The position numbers and the translations under genes are program-made. 64,000 bases of DNA, taken from positions 1,302,001-1,366,000 of the forward strand of contig NZ_LT963430.1 in the NCBI RefSeq assembly GCF_900199405.1, written 5' to 3'. Source of the DNA: Beduinella massiliensis. GTDB lineage: Bacteria > Bacillota > Clostridia > Christensenellales > Aristaeellaceae. This document shows positions 1 through 13,258 of the stretch, in pieces. How positions within the stretch are numbered: position 1 is the first letter of the stretch; every line of letters begins with the position of its first letter. The notes under the pieces were generated by a model. It was not told where the DNA came from, searched no databases, and saw only the letters and a list, made by a program, of their open reading frames with translations.

Positions 1-3
1 GGC

Positions 4-5509
<5,506 letters not shown>

Positions 5510-5517
5510 GAGGCCAA

Positions 5518-5560
5518 AAGGACGGGGCGGCGCTGTTCGGCGCCGCCCCGTCCTTGATGT
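5518..5560. terminator. Bidirectional rho-independent terminator
   Basis: A perfect 16-bp stem (5518-5533 with 5540-5555) and a 6-nt loop lie between the convergent beta-galactosidase gene and the secreted repeat protein gene. Confidence 0.85.
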
Positions 5561-5563
5561 TCA

Positions 5564-8254
5564 CTATTTTACTTCCTTGAGATAGGAGAGCGATACGAAT
5601 GCCTGCGCGCCGCCGTAGGCGATGCGCGCCCAGTTGCCGGTCTTGCCGACCACCGTGACCTCGTCGCCGCGCTGCAAGGTGTCCAGCTTGGCGTAGTTGG
5701 TGCCCGCGCCCGCCCGCACGTTGACCGTGCCGGAGGTGACGCGGTAGGTGGAGAAGCCCGGCGCGTAGCCGGAGACCGTGAGCTGCACGCTCGCGGTGCG
5801 TCCGCCGCTTAAGGAGGCCGCCCGCAGCGTGACGGTGCCCGCGCCCAGCGCGGTGACCGTCTTGCCCTCGACCTGCGCGACGCCCTGCGCCTGCCCGGAC
5901 GCGAGCGAGAGCGTCCAGTCAAACCCGGTCGTCGGAATGCCGGGTAGCACGATGGGCGTCATCGTCTCGCCGATGCGCAGGGTGTAGGCATCCTCGCGGA
6001 AGGCGATGCTCTGCGGGTCCGCCGCCGCGCCGGACTGAAGCCTGATGCCGGTCAGGCGCGTCAGGTCGCTTGCCGCGACGAAGAGCTTGCCGCCCTTGAT
6101 GAACGGGACGGCCGACAGCGCTTCGGACTGGCCCGCGCGCGTGGCCGCGTTGGAACCGGCGACGAACGCGGCGAGCACGCCGCCGTGTTGAATGTACATC
6201 GTGTACCCGTCGCTGAACAGGTCGTAGGCTGCGTCCAGCGACGCGAGGTCGGCGGGGGCGATCATGACCTGGCCGGTCGCCGCGTCCAGATAGGGCGGGG
6301 TCGTGGTGACGCAGACCGCGCCGCCGTCCGTCGAAAGCACGGAGCTGCCGGGGGTCATGAAGACCGTCTGTGTGCTGGCGGGCAGGTTACCGGGCGTCCA
6401 GGGACGCGCCGTCTCCGCGGAAGCGGCGGAATCGTCGGCGGCGGCCAGGCGAATCGCGCCCAGCTTCGTGCGCTGCCCCTCCGCATCCAGCGTGACGTTC
6501 ACGCGCGCGCTCCTTTCGGGATGCAGCGAAAGCGCGAGCTGCCCCAGCCCGCCTGCGACGTTCATGTGGCCGATCTGCACGGTCAGCCGGGAGGGGCGCG
6601 TTTGGTCGATGACGGCGCTTTGAACGAACACGTTCGCGCCGGAAAGCGCGCCGTAGCCGTTCAGCGTCACGTCCGCGTCGCGCCAGCGTCCGCTCGCGAG
6701 ATCGAGGATGAGCGTGAATGTGCCCGTATCGCCCGGCAGAGAAGCGGCGGATGCGTTCAGCACGACGCCGAAGGCGGGCGTGTCGGCGTCCGTGGTGTCC
6801 AGCGTCATGCCCGTGGAGGCGACGTAGGCCTCGAGCTTCGCGGCCGTCGCGGTCTGCACGTAGTCGCATTCGCGGCATGTGCGTTCCCACAGGCCGGTAT
6901 TTGCGGTGGTGGGCATGCGGGTAAGGCGCCAGTCCTCAAAGTCGTGGCCGAACGGCTCCGTCTGATCGTATTCTCGCCACGCGCCGCAGACGGCGCAATA
7001 GTCGGTCGTATAGCCCTCGTCTGTGCAGGTGGGCGCGACGGTAACCCGGCCCGTCCAACGGTGCGGCAGCGCTGCGATGGCTTCATCCCGGGTGCTCCCG
7101 CAGACCGCGCAGGTGTATTTGCGCACGCCGGGCTCCTTGCAGGTGGCGGCCTTGGTGACGGTGCCCGCATCCCACTTGTGGCCGGGCGCGGGGATCGTTT
7201 CCTCGATCGTGCTCTTGCAGACGGAGCAGGTAAATGTCTTCACGCCGGTCTGGACGCAGGTCGCGGGGGTGGTGATGACGCCGCCGTCCCAGGCGTGCTC
7301 GCCCGTGGCGGGGATGGTTTCGGTGCGCTGCTCGCCGCAGACGGAGCAGGTAAATGTCTTCACGCCGGTTTGGTCGCAGGTCGCGGTGGCGGTGATGACG
7401 CCCTCGTCCCAGGAATGCACGCCGGTGGCGGGGATGATTTCGGTGCTCTGCGCGTTGCAGACGGAGCAGGTAAATGTCTTCACGCCGGTCTGGCCGCAGG
7501 TCGCGGGGGTGGTGATGACGCCCTCGTCCCAGGAATGCACGCCGGTGGCGGGGATGGTTTCGGTGCTCTGCGCGTTGCATACGGAGCAGGTAAATGTCTT
7601 CACGCCGGTCTGGTCGCAGGTCGCGGGGGTGGTGATGACGCCGTCGTCCCAGGAATGCACGCCGGTGGCGGGGATGGTTTCGGTGCTCTGCGCGTTGCAT
7701 ACGGAGCAGGTAAATGTCTTCACGCCGGTCTGGTCGCAGGTCGCGGGGGTGGTGATGACCCCGTCGTCCCAGGTGTGCTCGCCGATGGCGGCGATGGTTT
7801 CGGTGCGCTGCGCGTTGCAGACGGAGCAGGTAAAGGTCCTGACGCCGGTCTGGTCGCAGGTCGCGGGGGTGGTGATGACCCCGTCGTCCCAGACATGCGA
7901 TTCCGTCCTGCCGCACACGCATGCGTGGTGGTCTGCGTCTAGACTGTGGTAGCTATGCGCCTGGGCGATATTTCCGCAGGCACACTTGTGTTGCTCGCCG
8001 AAATCGATCATGACGTCGTGCTGGCAGACGTATTCGCATATCGTGCAGACGCCGTTTTGATACTGGTGCGGCAGGGTCGCGCCGCAATCTTCACATATGT
8101 GCTTTTGCGTGTCCGTGAGTCCTGTGCTGACGTCGGGTACGTAGGGCTTGCAGACGTCGTGCAGGCATTCGTCCGCCATCGCGGGCATTACAGTAAGAAG
8201 CATCAGAAACGCGCTTATCCACGCGATTGGCTTTTGTAAAAAACGATATTTCAT
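5564..8254 (-). CDS. Secreted Cys-rich tandem-repeat protein with SH3b domain
   Basis: An 896-residue exported protein. The signal peptide (residues 1-27) ends at MPAMA and has no lipobox. A Cys-rich region (about 30-480) contains near-identical 40-residue repeats, each with a C-x9-C-x2-C pattern (ATCDQTGVKTFTCSVC) and a HxWDDGVITTP segment. These are followed by a beta-rich segment (about 485-600), a stretch resembling copper-amine-oxidase N-terminal-like domains (about 665-740), an Ig-like (Big2-type) domain (about 755-830), and a C-terminal bacterial SH3 domain (about 835-896). Similar Cys repeats are common in gut Firmicutes surface proteins; their function is not established. The SH3b domain suggests cell-wall attachment. 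The ATG has an AAAGGGGG ribosome-binding site. Confidence 0.8.
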   Translation of the reverse strand: MKYRFLQKPIAWISAFLMLLTVMPAMADECLHDVCKPYVPDVSTGLTDTQKHICEDCGATLPHQYQNGVCTICEYVCQHDVMIDFGEQHKCACGNIAQAHSYHSLDADHHACVCGRTESHVWDDGVITTPATCDQTGVRTFTCSVCNAQRTETIAAIGEHTWDDGVITTPATCDQTGVKTFTCSVCNAQSTETIPATGVHSWDDGVITTPATCDQTGVKTFTCSVCNAQSTETIPATGVHSWDEGVITTPATCGQTGVKTFTCSVCNAQSTEIIPATGVHSWDEGVITATATCDQTGVKTFTCSVCGEQRTETIPATGEHAWDGGVITTPATCVQTGVKTFTCSVCKSTIEETIPAPGHKWDAGTVTKAATCKEPGVRKYTCAVCGSTRDEAIAALPHRWTGRVTVAPTCTDEGYTTDYCAVCGAWREYDQTEPFGHDFEDWRLTRMPTTANTGLWERTCRECDYVQTATAAKLEAYVASTGMTLDTTDADTPAFGVVLNASAASLPGDTGTFTLILDLASGRWRDADVTLNGYGALSGANVFVQSAVIDQTRPSRLTVQIGHMNVAGGLGQLALSLHPERSARVNVTLDAEGQRTKLGAIRLAAADDSAASAETARPWTPGNLPASTQTVFMTPGSSVLSTDGGAVCVTTTPPYLDAATGQVMIAPADLASLDAAYDLFSDGYTMYIQHGGVLAAFVAGSNAATRAGQSEALSAVPFIKGGKLFVAASDLTRLTGIRLQSGAAADPQSIAFREDAYTLRIGETMTPIVLPGIPTTGFDWTLSLASGQAQGVAQVEGKTVTALGAGTVTLRAASLSGGRTASVQLTVSGYAPGFSTYRVTSGTVNVRAGAGTNYAKLDTLQRGDEVTVVGKTGNWARIAYGGAQAFVSLSYLKEVK
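7203..7902 (-). repeat. 120-bp tandem repeats coding for 40-residue Cys-rich units
   Basis: About six units with exactly 120 bp periodicity; the segment beginning tcgcgggggtggtgatga recurs at 7261, 7501, 7621, 7741 and 7861, with a variant at 7381. The near-identity of DNA, not just protein, indicates recent expansion or homogenisation by recombination. More divergent units continue toward 7000. Confidence 0.9.
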
Positions 8255-8350
8255 AATATGAGGCCCCCTTTCGCGCTTTCAAATATATAACGCCGGGTCT
8301 TCCACCTTTCTTCCGGGATGTGGCTGGAATTTGCCATCCAAAAAGCGGAA

Positions 8351-8388
8351 AGAAAGGGCCCGCCCTCCATAAATGCGGAGGGCGGGCC
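8351..8388 (-). terminator. Terminator of the ferritin-like gene
   Basis: A 12-bp stem (8377-8388 with 8357-8368) is followed on the minus strand by a pyrimidine-rich CTTTCTTTCC tail. Confidence 0.75.
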
Positions 8389-8402
8389 GGGAAAATGCGT
8401 GC

Positions 8403-8918
8403 CTAGCAGAAATGGCGTCCGATCGCTTCCTGAAAGAGCTTGATGTGCACGCGCTCGTCCTGAATGATCCTGGCAAGCAGCGCCTTTACGTTGGGATCTG
8501 CGATTTGCTCGATGTGCCTTTGATACTGCGCAATCGCCGCGTATTCGGACGCAATGTCCATGTGCAGCCGCTCGCACAGGGTTTCTCCATAGGCGACACG
8601 GTCTGCGCACCAGGGCGTGGACGTTCCATAGACCGGCTTTTCGCCGAGCAGCAGAATCGCCTGCGCCAGCTTTTCCATGTGCATCATTTCCACGATGGCG
8701 GTCTTTTCGAGCATTTCCGCTACGTCCGGATATTGCCTCAGCGTGCTATGGTGGTACAGGTACTGGTTGACCGCCGTGAATTCGCTGGTTCCCCCGGCAT
8801 AGTCCGCCATCAAAAGCTGGGCGGCGCAGGGATCGGGCTGTAAAACGGTTATTTCGGGATAGGGCGCGGGGTCTTGATAGCCTTCCCGATAGTGAATATC
8901 GCATTGAATGTCCTGCAT
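8403..8918 (-). CDS. Ferritin-like di-iron protein
   Basis: A 171-residue soluble protein of the ferritin-like/rubrerythrin four-helix superfamily. The di-iron ligand pattern is visible: Glu46, Glu77-x2-His80 (EMMH), Glu125 and Glu155-x2-His158 (ERVH). It lacks the C-terminal rubredoxin domain of rubrerythrin. Such proteins are placed in iron storage or peroxide handling in anaerobes; the exact activity cannot be read from sequence. The ATG at 8918 has a GGAGGG ribosome-binding site and the gene stands alone, oriented away from the tRNA genes. Confidence 0.75.
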   Translation of the reverse strand: MQDIQCDIHYREGYQDPAPYPEITVLQPDPCAAQLLMADYAGGTSEFTAVNQYLYHHSTLRQYPDVAEMLEKTAIVEMMHMEKLAQAILLLGEKPVYGTSTPWCADRVAYGETLCERLHMDIASEYAAIAQYQRHIEQIADPNVKALLARIIQDERVHIKLFQEAIGRHFC

Positions 8919-9026
8919 GGCAATCCCTCCACAGGCGATTTGGGCGAAGCAGCCCCTGATATCCTATGGGCTGGGCCGGCCCTGCGTGAACGAAAGGGAA
9001 GATTGCAGGGAATTTTATCAACGGCA

Positions 9027-9055
9027 TTGACAAAAGCATCGAAAAAGGGTATAAT
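9027..9055 (+). promoter_or_regulatory. Consensus promoter of the tRNA-Ser pair
   Basis: TTGACA at 9027-9032 and TATAAT at 9050-9055 have a 17-bp spacer, 25 bp before the first tRNA. Confidence 0.85.
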
Positions 9056-9080
9056 AATTTCCGCTGGTTCCAATTCTCTT

Positions 9081-9169
9081 GGAGAGATGGCCGAGCGGTT
9101 TATGGCGCTGGTCTTGAAAACCAGTGATACAGCAATGTACCGGGGGTTCGAATCCCTCTCTCTCCGCCA
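9081..9169 (+). tRNA. tRNA-Ser (anticodon UGA)
   Basis: A full class II cloverleaf with GGAGAGA acceptor pairing to TCTCTCC, anticodon stem CTGGT/ACCAG around CTTGAAA (anticodon TGA), a long variable arm typical of serine tRNAs, GGTTCGAATCC T-arm and encoded GCCA end. Confidence 0.95.
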
Positions 9170-9200
9170 TTTCCGAAAATCGCATACGTGCTTTTGACAT

Positions 9201-9291
9201 GGAGAAGTACCCAAGAGGCCGAAGGGGCTCCCCTGCTAAGGGAGTAGTGTGCGAAAGCGCAGCCCGGGTTCAAATCCCGGCTTCTCCGCCA
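9201..9291 (+). tRNA. tRNA-Ser (anticodon GCU)
   Basis: Acceptor GGAGAAG pairs with CTTCTCC. The anticodon stem CTCCC/GGGAG surrounds CTGCTAA (anticodon GCT). It has a long variable arm, T-arm GGTTCAAATCC and an encoded GCCA end, and is probably co-transcribed with the upstream tRNA-Ser 31 bp away. Confidence 0.95.
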
Positions 9292-9294
9292 GAA

Positions 9295-9336
9295 AATCTA
9301 CTAGCTTTTGATACAAAGCTAGTAGATTATTTTTTT
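9295..9336 (+). terminator. Terminator after the tRNA-Ser pair
   Basis: A perfect 14-bp stem (9295-9308 with 9315-9328) with loop TGATAC is followed by ATTTTTTT. The same hairpin with one base change recurs at 34232-34265 after a tRNA-Val remnant. Confidence 0.9.
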
Positions 9337-9744
9337 GCCTTCAAAGCCCTGGACGCACGGGATTATAGGGAGCGTTTCGCCCGGTGATAGGGCGCACGCG
9401 TAAGATCAGGGGGAACCGGAGAGCTATTCAGCCTCCGGCCCCTTTTCCTTTTTATCCTTACAGGAGCTTGCGAAGGGAAGGGGAGGGCTCGAAAACGAAA
9501 TTTTTGCTGAGCATTGAAGCGACGGCATGCAAGTATTTTGGCGACAGCATAGAAATGTGGGCAAGATAGGAATCTGCTGGCTTTAAAAATGAAACTAGCA
9601 GATTTTTTTTGAATTTTATAAGTTGCTTTTCGTATGGAATATTTAACAAAGTATTAGTGATTTTGGGTTCCAACAAAGACGCAGGAAATTGAAACATCCC
9701 ATACTTTATTTTAGAAGGGGGATTTTATTGTCCTAATATCCATT
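9337..9744. other. Gene-poor stretch with two further terminator-like hairpins
   Basis: No supported gene. One hairpin (GGGG-CCGGAG paired with CTCCGG-CCCC, 9409-9442) is followed by a T-rich tail. A second (AATCTGCTGG with CTAGCAGATT, 9571-9604) is followed by eight T. The second resembles the tRNA-Ser terminator stem. A short frame ending near 9569 has no ribosome-binding site I trust. Confidence 0.6.
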
Positions 9745-9999
9745 TTAATTAAGTGTATCGGATGTAGATAAGATACCACTTCTTTTTGCTTCCTCTAGGA
9801 ATTCAATAAACTCTCGCACGGTTGGGATTTCTTCTTTTCGTTTTACATTATCTAAAATCACTTGTGTTTCTGGGCTTCTGTGGGGGTTAGTGAACATATC
9901 ACAGATCGCATCCTGCATATCTTTAAGAACTTGTTCAATCGGTTGTTTATGTTCAATAGCTATGGTGACGATAATTAGGTTATATTCTTCATCTGTCAT
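9745..9999 (-). CDS. Small Spo0A-C-like or unknown regulator
   Basis: An 84-residue acidic helical protein. The ATG at 9999 is chosen because GGAGGT lies 7 nt upstream; a longer frame begins at a TTG inside that site. The central part (IAIEHKQPIEQVLKDMQDAI) followed by a PTVREFIEFL segment resembles the small Firmicutes proteins often labelled as Spo0A C-terminal-like. That comparison is by eye and weak. It is divergent from the XRE gene at 10292, with a long inverted repeat between them. Confidence 0.5.
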   Translation of the reverse strand: MTDEEYNLIIVTIAIEHKQPIEQVLKDMQDAICDMFTNPHRSPETQVILDNVKRKEEIPTVREFIEFLEEAKRSGILSTSDTLN

Positions 10000-10138
10000 A
10001 GTGTCTACCTCCAATAAAGTTTAATTTGAAATGAACTCGGATTCAGGTGAATAAGGCCATGTCGCATGGATTATGGCTTCGGTTGCTTCATCGTCACAGG
10101 ATTCCGATCATAGTTTTACGAGACATCCACCTTTCTTT

Positions 10139-10177
10139 TACGCCTATATGAAGCACATTTTAACTTATATAGGCGTA
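10139..10177. promoter_or_regulatory. Inverted repeat between divergent genes, likely operator
   Basis: TACGCCTATAT (10139-10149) and ATATAGGCGTA (10167-10177) form a perfect 11-bp inverted repeat with a 17-bp gap, in the control region shared by the 9999 (-) and 10292 (+) genes. A related ACGGCGTAT occurs at 10232-10240. Binding by the adjacent XRE protein is inferred. Confidence 0.55.
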
Positions 10178-10291
10178 TTTATGCTATGCATTATATCATA
10201 AAGTGACGTAAAAAGGAATATGGTGTATTTTACGGCGTATGAATAAAAGGAAGAATCAGCTACAATTTGAGTTGAAAGAGGGCTGATAAAA

Positions 10292-10654
10292 GTGCCTATA
10301 TCTTACAAGGTAATAGGAAGTCATCTTAGGCAAGTACGTAAGAAGGCGGGGCTAACGCAAGCGACGGTGGCCGAACGGCTTGATATTTCCGCAAAGCATT
10401 ACGGACATATTGAACGTGGAGCTCGACCGATTTCTTTAGATATGTTGGGACAGCTTTGTGCTCTATATGCCATTCCGCTGGAAGCATTAGTAAAAGGTGC
10501 GTTGGTAGACGTGCCATTAGCAGAAATAAATGGAGAGACAATGGCAGATCATCAAATCGCCGGGATAATTAATATGATGCAGGGCTGTGATGCGAAAACA
10601 TTGGATTTGCTTATGGAGATTGTGGATTCCGTAACTCGTTTCACTAAGGCGTAG
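10292..10654 (+). CDS. XRE-family transcriptional regulator
   Basis: A 120-residue cytoplasmic DNA-binding protein with an N-terminal helix-turn-helix of the Cro/C1 type (residues about 7-62; GLTQATVAERLDIS, then HIERGARPISLD). The short C-terminal tail contains QGCDAKTLDLLMEI, a motif shared by several other XRE proteins in this window. It starts at GTG after a GAAAGAGGG purine stretch. It is followed by a terminator at 10670-10697. No effector domain is present, so it is probably a simple repressor; target unknown. Confidence 0.85.
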   Translation: MPISYKVIGSHLRQVRKKAGLTQATVAERLDISAKHYGHIERGARPISLDMLGQLCALYAIPLEALVKGALVDVPLAEINGETMADHQIAGIINMMQGCDAKTLDLLMEIVDSVTRFTKA

Positions 10655-10669
10655 GATTATGTCAAATAG

Positions 10670-10697
10670 AGAAGCGCTTCCGGGCGTTTCTTTTTTT
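10670..10697 (+). terminator. Terminator
   Basis: AGAAGCGC (10670-10677) pairs with GCGTTTCT (10684-10691, one G-U pair), then a T run. Confidence 0.75.
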
Positions 10698-10799
10698 TAA
10701 CGGAACCATGTCTATCTGCATGGTTTAAATACATGGCAATACGCTTGTATAGATGAATGAAATACGCTCTTATAAGTGTTTCTGTAACTTATAGGTTTA

Positions 10800-10828
10800 T
10801 TGAGCTACAAAATTCTTACCTGTACAAT
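10800..10828 (+). promoter_or_regulatory. Promoter of second XRE gene
   Basis: TTGAGC (10800-10805) and TACAAT (10823-10828) have a 17-bp spacer. A CTTATAAG palindrome lies just upstream and may be an operator. Confidence 0.6.
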
Positions 10829-10856
10829 ATGAATGTAAAGCTTAGGGGGTGGGTAT

Positions 10857-11216
10857 ATGCTATCGTATAGAAAGCTAGGCGTTAATATTCAAAAAGCTCG
10901 GCTCCGTCGCGGCTTGACACAGGAGACTGTTGCGACGAGCATGGGACTCACCCAAAACTACTATGGCCGATATGAACGGGGAGAGGTTCGACCTAGTTTA
11001 AACCGTCTATACGAGATTTGCGTGATTTTATCGACCCCCATAGAAGAAATGTTTCGTGGTACATATGATCCCAAAGAGTTCGACGAGCCTCTTCCGCCAG
11101 ATATGACGGTGATGGGCATATCGCGTTTGATTGGTGGCTGTTCACCAAAGCATAAAGCGGTCATGTATCAACTATGTGAGGCCATTGCGGCACTTGAACG
11201 CGACGATGTAGAGTGA
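10857..11216 (+). CDS. XRE-family transcriptional regulator
   Basis: A 119-residue protein with N-terminal Cro/C1-type helix-turn-helix (about residues 5-62; GLTQETVATSMGLTQNYYGR, then YERGEVRPSL). The C-terminal tail IGGCSPKHKAVMYQLCEAI closely matches that of the XRE protein at 38878. ATG is preceded by TTAGGGGGTGGG. It has its own promoter and a bidirectional terminator. It is probably a small repressor of local genes, but the target cannot be named. Confidence 0.85.
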   Translation: MLSYRKLGVNIQKARLRRGLTQETVATSMGLTQNYYGRYERGEVRPSLNRLYEICVILSTPIEEMFRGTYDPKEFDEPLPPDMTVMGISRLIGGCSPKHKAVMYQLCEAIAALERDDVE

Positions 11217-11251
11217 CGTTTCCCCTCAGGTCAAATCATGAAGATAAAAAT

Positions 11252-11287
11252 ATAAGGGGCACGAAAAAATAAATTCGTGCCTCTTAT
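11252..11287. terminator. Bidirectional terminator
   Basis: The stem GGCACGAA/TTCGTGCC with flanking ATAAG/CTTAT pairs (11252-11287) separates the XRE gene from the convergent GH43 gene. Confidence 0.8.
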
Positions 11288-11364
11288 TGTTACCCGTAAG
11301 CAATCACTTCTATAATATTTCTTGTTGGCGATTACGAAATCTCTTTAAATACGATAACCTGCTT

Positions 11365-12273
11365 TTAGCGCTCGACGACCAGCCGCCCTGCCTCGTCGAA
11401 GCGAACGGGGGACAGGAAGCCAACGCGCGCGTCGCCTGTCTGTTCCGTGCGGCCGTGATAGACGATGCACATTTCTTCGCCGTCCAGCTTCGCCATGCAG
11501 CTGTGGCCCGTGCCGGTGACGTGCCCGCCGCGCGCCAGAATGGGGTTTTCGGGCGCCTTGACGAACGGCCCCAGCGGCGATTGGGCTGTGGCATAGCCCA
11601 CCGCGTAATCCGGGCCGCCGAAGAAATTGGCCGAGTAGGTGATGTAGTACGTATCGCCGCGCTTAAAGAGGTAGGAGCCCTCGTTCCAGCGGCGGCCGGT
11701 CGAGGCGGCGGAACGGTTTTCCCATTCCTGCTCCGGCAGGAGGAGCGCCTTCGGTTCGCCGATGACGCCCGAAAAGTCCGGCCGCAGCTCGACGCCGTAG
11801 ATCCAGCTTTCTTCCCATTCGCCCACGCGGTGCTTGTAGCAGCAGCGCGAATAGTAGAGATAATAGCGCCCGTCCTCTTCGTACACGTTCGCGTCGATGA
11901 TCGGGTAGCCCGGATCGAAGACCGGCTTGTCCGAGATGTCTTCAAACGGCCCCTCCGGCTTGTCCGATACGGCGACGCCGATGCGGAAGTTTTCCTCTTC
12001 TTCATTCGGGTTTTCGCGCCAGTTCGCGCTGTAAAAGAGGTAATAGCGGCCGCGGATGCGATAGCACTCCGGAGCCCAGAAGCAGCTCACGCCCCAGCGC
12101 GACCGCGAAGGGCCCATGGCGATTCCTAAATCCTCCCAAACGGTCAGATTTTCCGAACGGCGCACGCTGACCCCTTCGCCGTCCTCGCGGGTGCAGTAGA
12201 GGTAGAACCGTCCGTCGGTATCCCGCAGGAGAAAGGGGTCCGCCGCCTGAAAAGGAAACTCAATCGTCTTCAA
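11365..12273 (-). CDS. Glycoside hydrolase family 43 enzyme
   Basis: A 302-residue five-bladed beta-propeller enzyme without a signal peptide, so intracellular. The three GH43/GH62-clan carboxylates are visible: Asp12 (AADPF, base), Asp127 (PIIDANV, pKa modulator) and Glu198 (WNEGS, acid). WAPECYRIRGRYYLFYSA is typical of the family. Members are alpha-L-arabinofuranosidases, beta-xylosidases or exo-galactanases; substrate cannot be decided here. The start is TTG at 12273 with GAGGGAG upstream, as no ATG fits. It is separated by a terminator from the upstream MerR gene and has no linked transporter. Confidence 0.9.
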   Translation of the reverse strand: MKTIEFPFQAADPFLLRDTDGRFYLYCTREDGEGVSVRRSENLTVWEDLGIAMGPSRSRWGVSCFWAPECYRIRGRYYLFYSANWRENPNEEEENFRIGVAVSDKPEGPFEDISDKPVFDPGYPIIDANVYEEDGRYYLYYSRCCYKHRVGEWEESWIYGVELRPDFSGVIGEPKALLLPEQEWENRSAASTGRRWNEGSYLFKRGDTYYITYSANFFGGPDYAVGYATAQSPLGPFVKAPENPILARGGHVTGTGHSCMAKLDGEEMCIVYHGRTEQTGDARVGFLSPVRFDEAGRLVVER

Positions 12274-12374
12274 GAAAACTCCCTCGCTTTTCTTTATGGA
12301 TAGGCTAGAAACAGTGTACCATATTTTGCCCGGGGCGAAAACCGTATTTTCCGCATGAAAAGGACAAAAATCCG

Positions 12375-12410
12375 CAAAAAAAGGACGGCCAACCTTGCGG
12401 CGGACCGTCC
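12375..12410 (-). terminator. Terminator of the MerR gene
   Basis: On the minus strand GGACGG (12405-12410) pairs with CCGTCC (12383-12388), followed by seven T. Confidence 0.75.
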
Positions 12411-12417
12411 AAACGGT

Positions 12418-13152
12418 TCATTCTTCTGTGAGGGCCGCGACGGCTTCCAGCAGGAATGCCGCGCATCCGGGGACTTCCCTGTCGTAGTAGGCGGTGAAGC
12501 GCGGGTCGGAGACGTACATCTGCGCGAGGCCCAGGTGCGCCTGCGGCGTATAGGAAGGCCAGGTAAAACCGAGCCATTCCCGGTGCAGGGCGGCGATGGC
12601 CCGCCCCTCTTCTCCGCCGGGCAAAACGCCCGTGCGAACGGCGTTTTGAAGGCGCTCGACGATTTGAACAGACAGATGCTCCATGCGCTGAATGTCCGCG
12701 TCGGATAGGCCCTTCAGCCGTTTATTGCTGGCGTTCACGGCATTATCTCCGTATTTTTCCCTGATTTCCGCGCCGTAACGCGCTTCGTTCTCTTCGATCA
12801 TCTTTTCACGGTTCATGCTGGTTCCTTCTTCCTGCAGGAGCATTTGTTCCAGGCTGCCGATCATCCGGTCAAGGCGTGCGCGCTCCGCAAGGAGCGCCGC
12901 ATGCTGGCTGGAAAGCGCTTCGCGTAGCGCCGCGTCCGGCGCGTTCAGCAGCCGCGCGATCGCCTCCAGGCTCATGCCGTAGGAGCGGTAAAGGGCGATT
13001 CGGCGCAGCGCTTCCAACTGATGGTCGCCGTATATTCGATAGCCGGAGGAATTGACGCGCAGGGGTGTGAAGAGCCCGATTTCGTCGTAATAGCGCAGCG
13101 TGCGCGCGCTGACGCCGGCTAAACGGCTGAAAGCCTGTATGCTCAGTTCCAT
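12418..13152 (-). CDS. MerR-family regulator with TipAS-like drug-sensing domain
   Basis: A 244-residue regulator. Residues 1-70 form the MerR winged helix (FSRLAGVSARTLRYYDEIGL). A coiled-coil dimerisation helix spans about 75-115. The C-terminal domain (about 125-244) fits the TipAS antibiotic-recognition fold family, with Tyr/Trp-rich helices. TipAL-like proteins are autoinduced by bound ligands, often peptide antibiotics. ATG at 13152 has AAAGGAGG upstream. The promoter has the elongated 19-bp spacer and dyad typical of MerR targets, so autoregulation is likely. No exporter gene is linked, so the regulon is unclear. Confidence 0.88.
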   Translation of the reverse strand: MELSIQAFSRLAGVSARTLRYYDEIGLFTPLRVNSSGYRIYGDHQLEALRRIALYRSYGMSLEAIARLLNAPDAALREALSSQHAALLAERARLDRMIGSLEQMLLQEEGTSMNREKMIEENEARYGAEIREKYGDNAVNASNKRLKGLSDADIQRMEHLSVQIVERLQNAVRTGVLPGGEEGRAIAALHREWLGFTWPSYTPQAHLGLAQMYVSDPRFTAYYDREVPGCAAFLLEAVAALTEE

Positions 13153-13203
13153 CCGCGTTTCCTCCTTTATCGCTTGGCAGCCATTCCTGTTTCCTGCACG
13201 TTC

Positions 13204-13234
13204 AGGATACACCTTTACGTAGCGAGAAGGTCAA
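13204..13234 (-). promoter_or_regulatory. MerR-type promoter with 19-bp spacer and dyad operator
   Basis: On the minus strand TTGACC (13229-13234) and TATCCT (13204-13209) are 19 bp apart. ACCTT (minus, 13227-13231) and AAGGT (minus, 13211-13215) form the dyad within the spacer. MerR proteins activate such over-long promoters by untwisting DNA. Confidence 0.75.
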
Positions 13235-13258
13235 GCGGAATTTTTGCTTTTTTTCAGT

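Noticed and set aside
7203-7902. Regular 120-bp repeats considered as a CRISPR array
   Set aside because: The repeats are contiguous, lack variable spacers and are in frame with a secreted protein.
9384-9569. Short plus-strand frame downstream of the tRNA-Ser pair
   Set aside because: It crosses a terminator-like hairpin and has no ribosome-binding site; no recognisable product.
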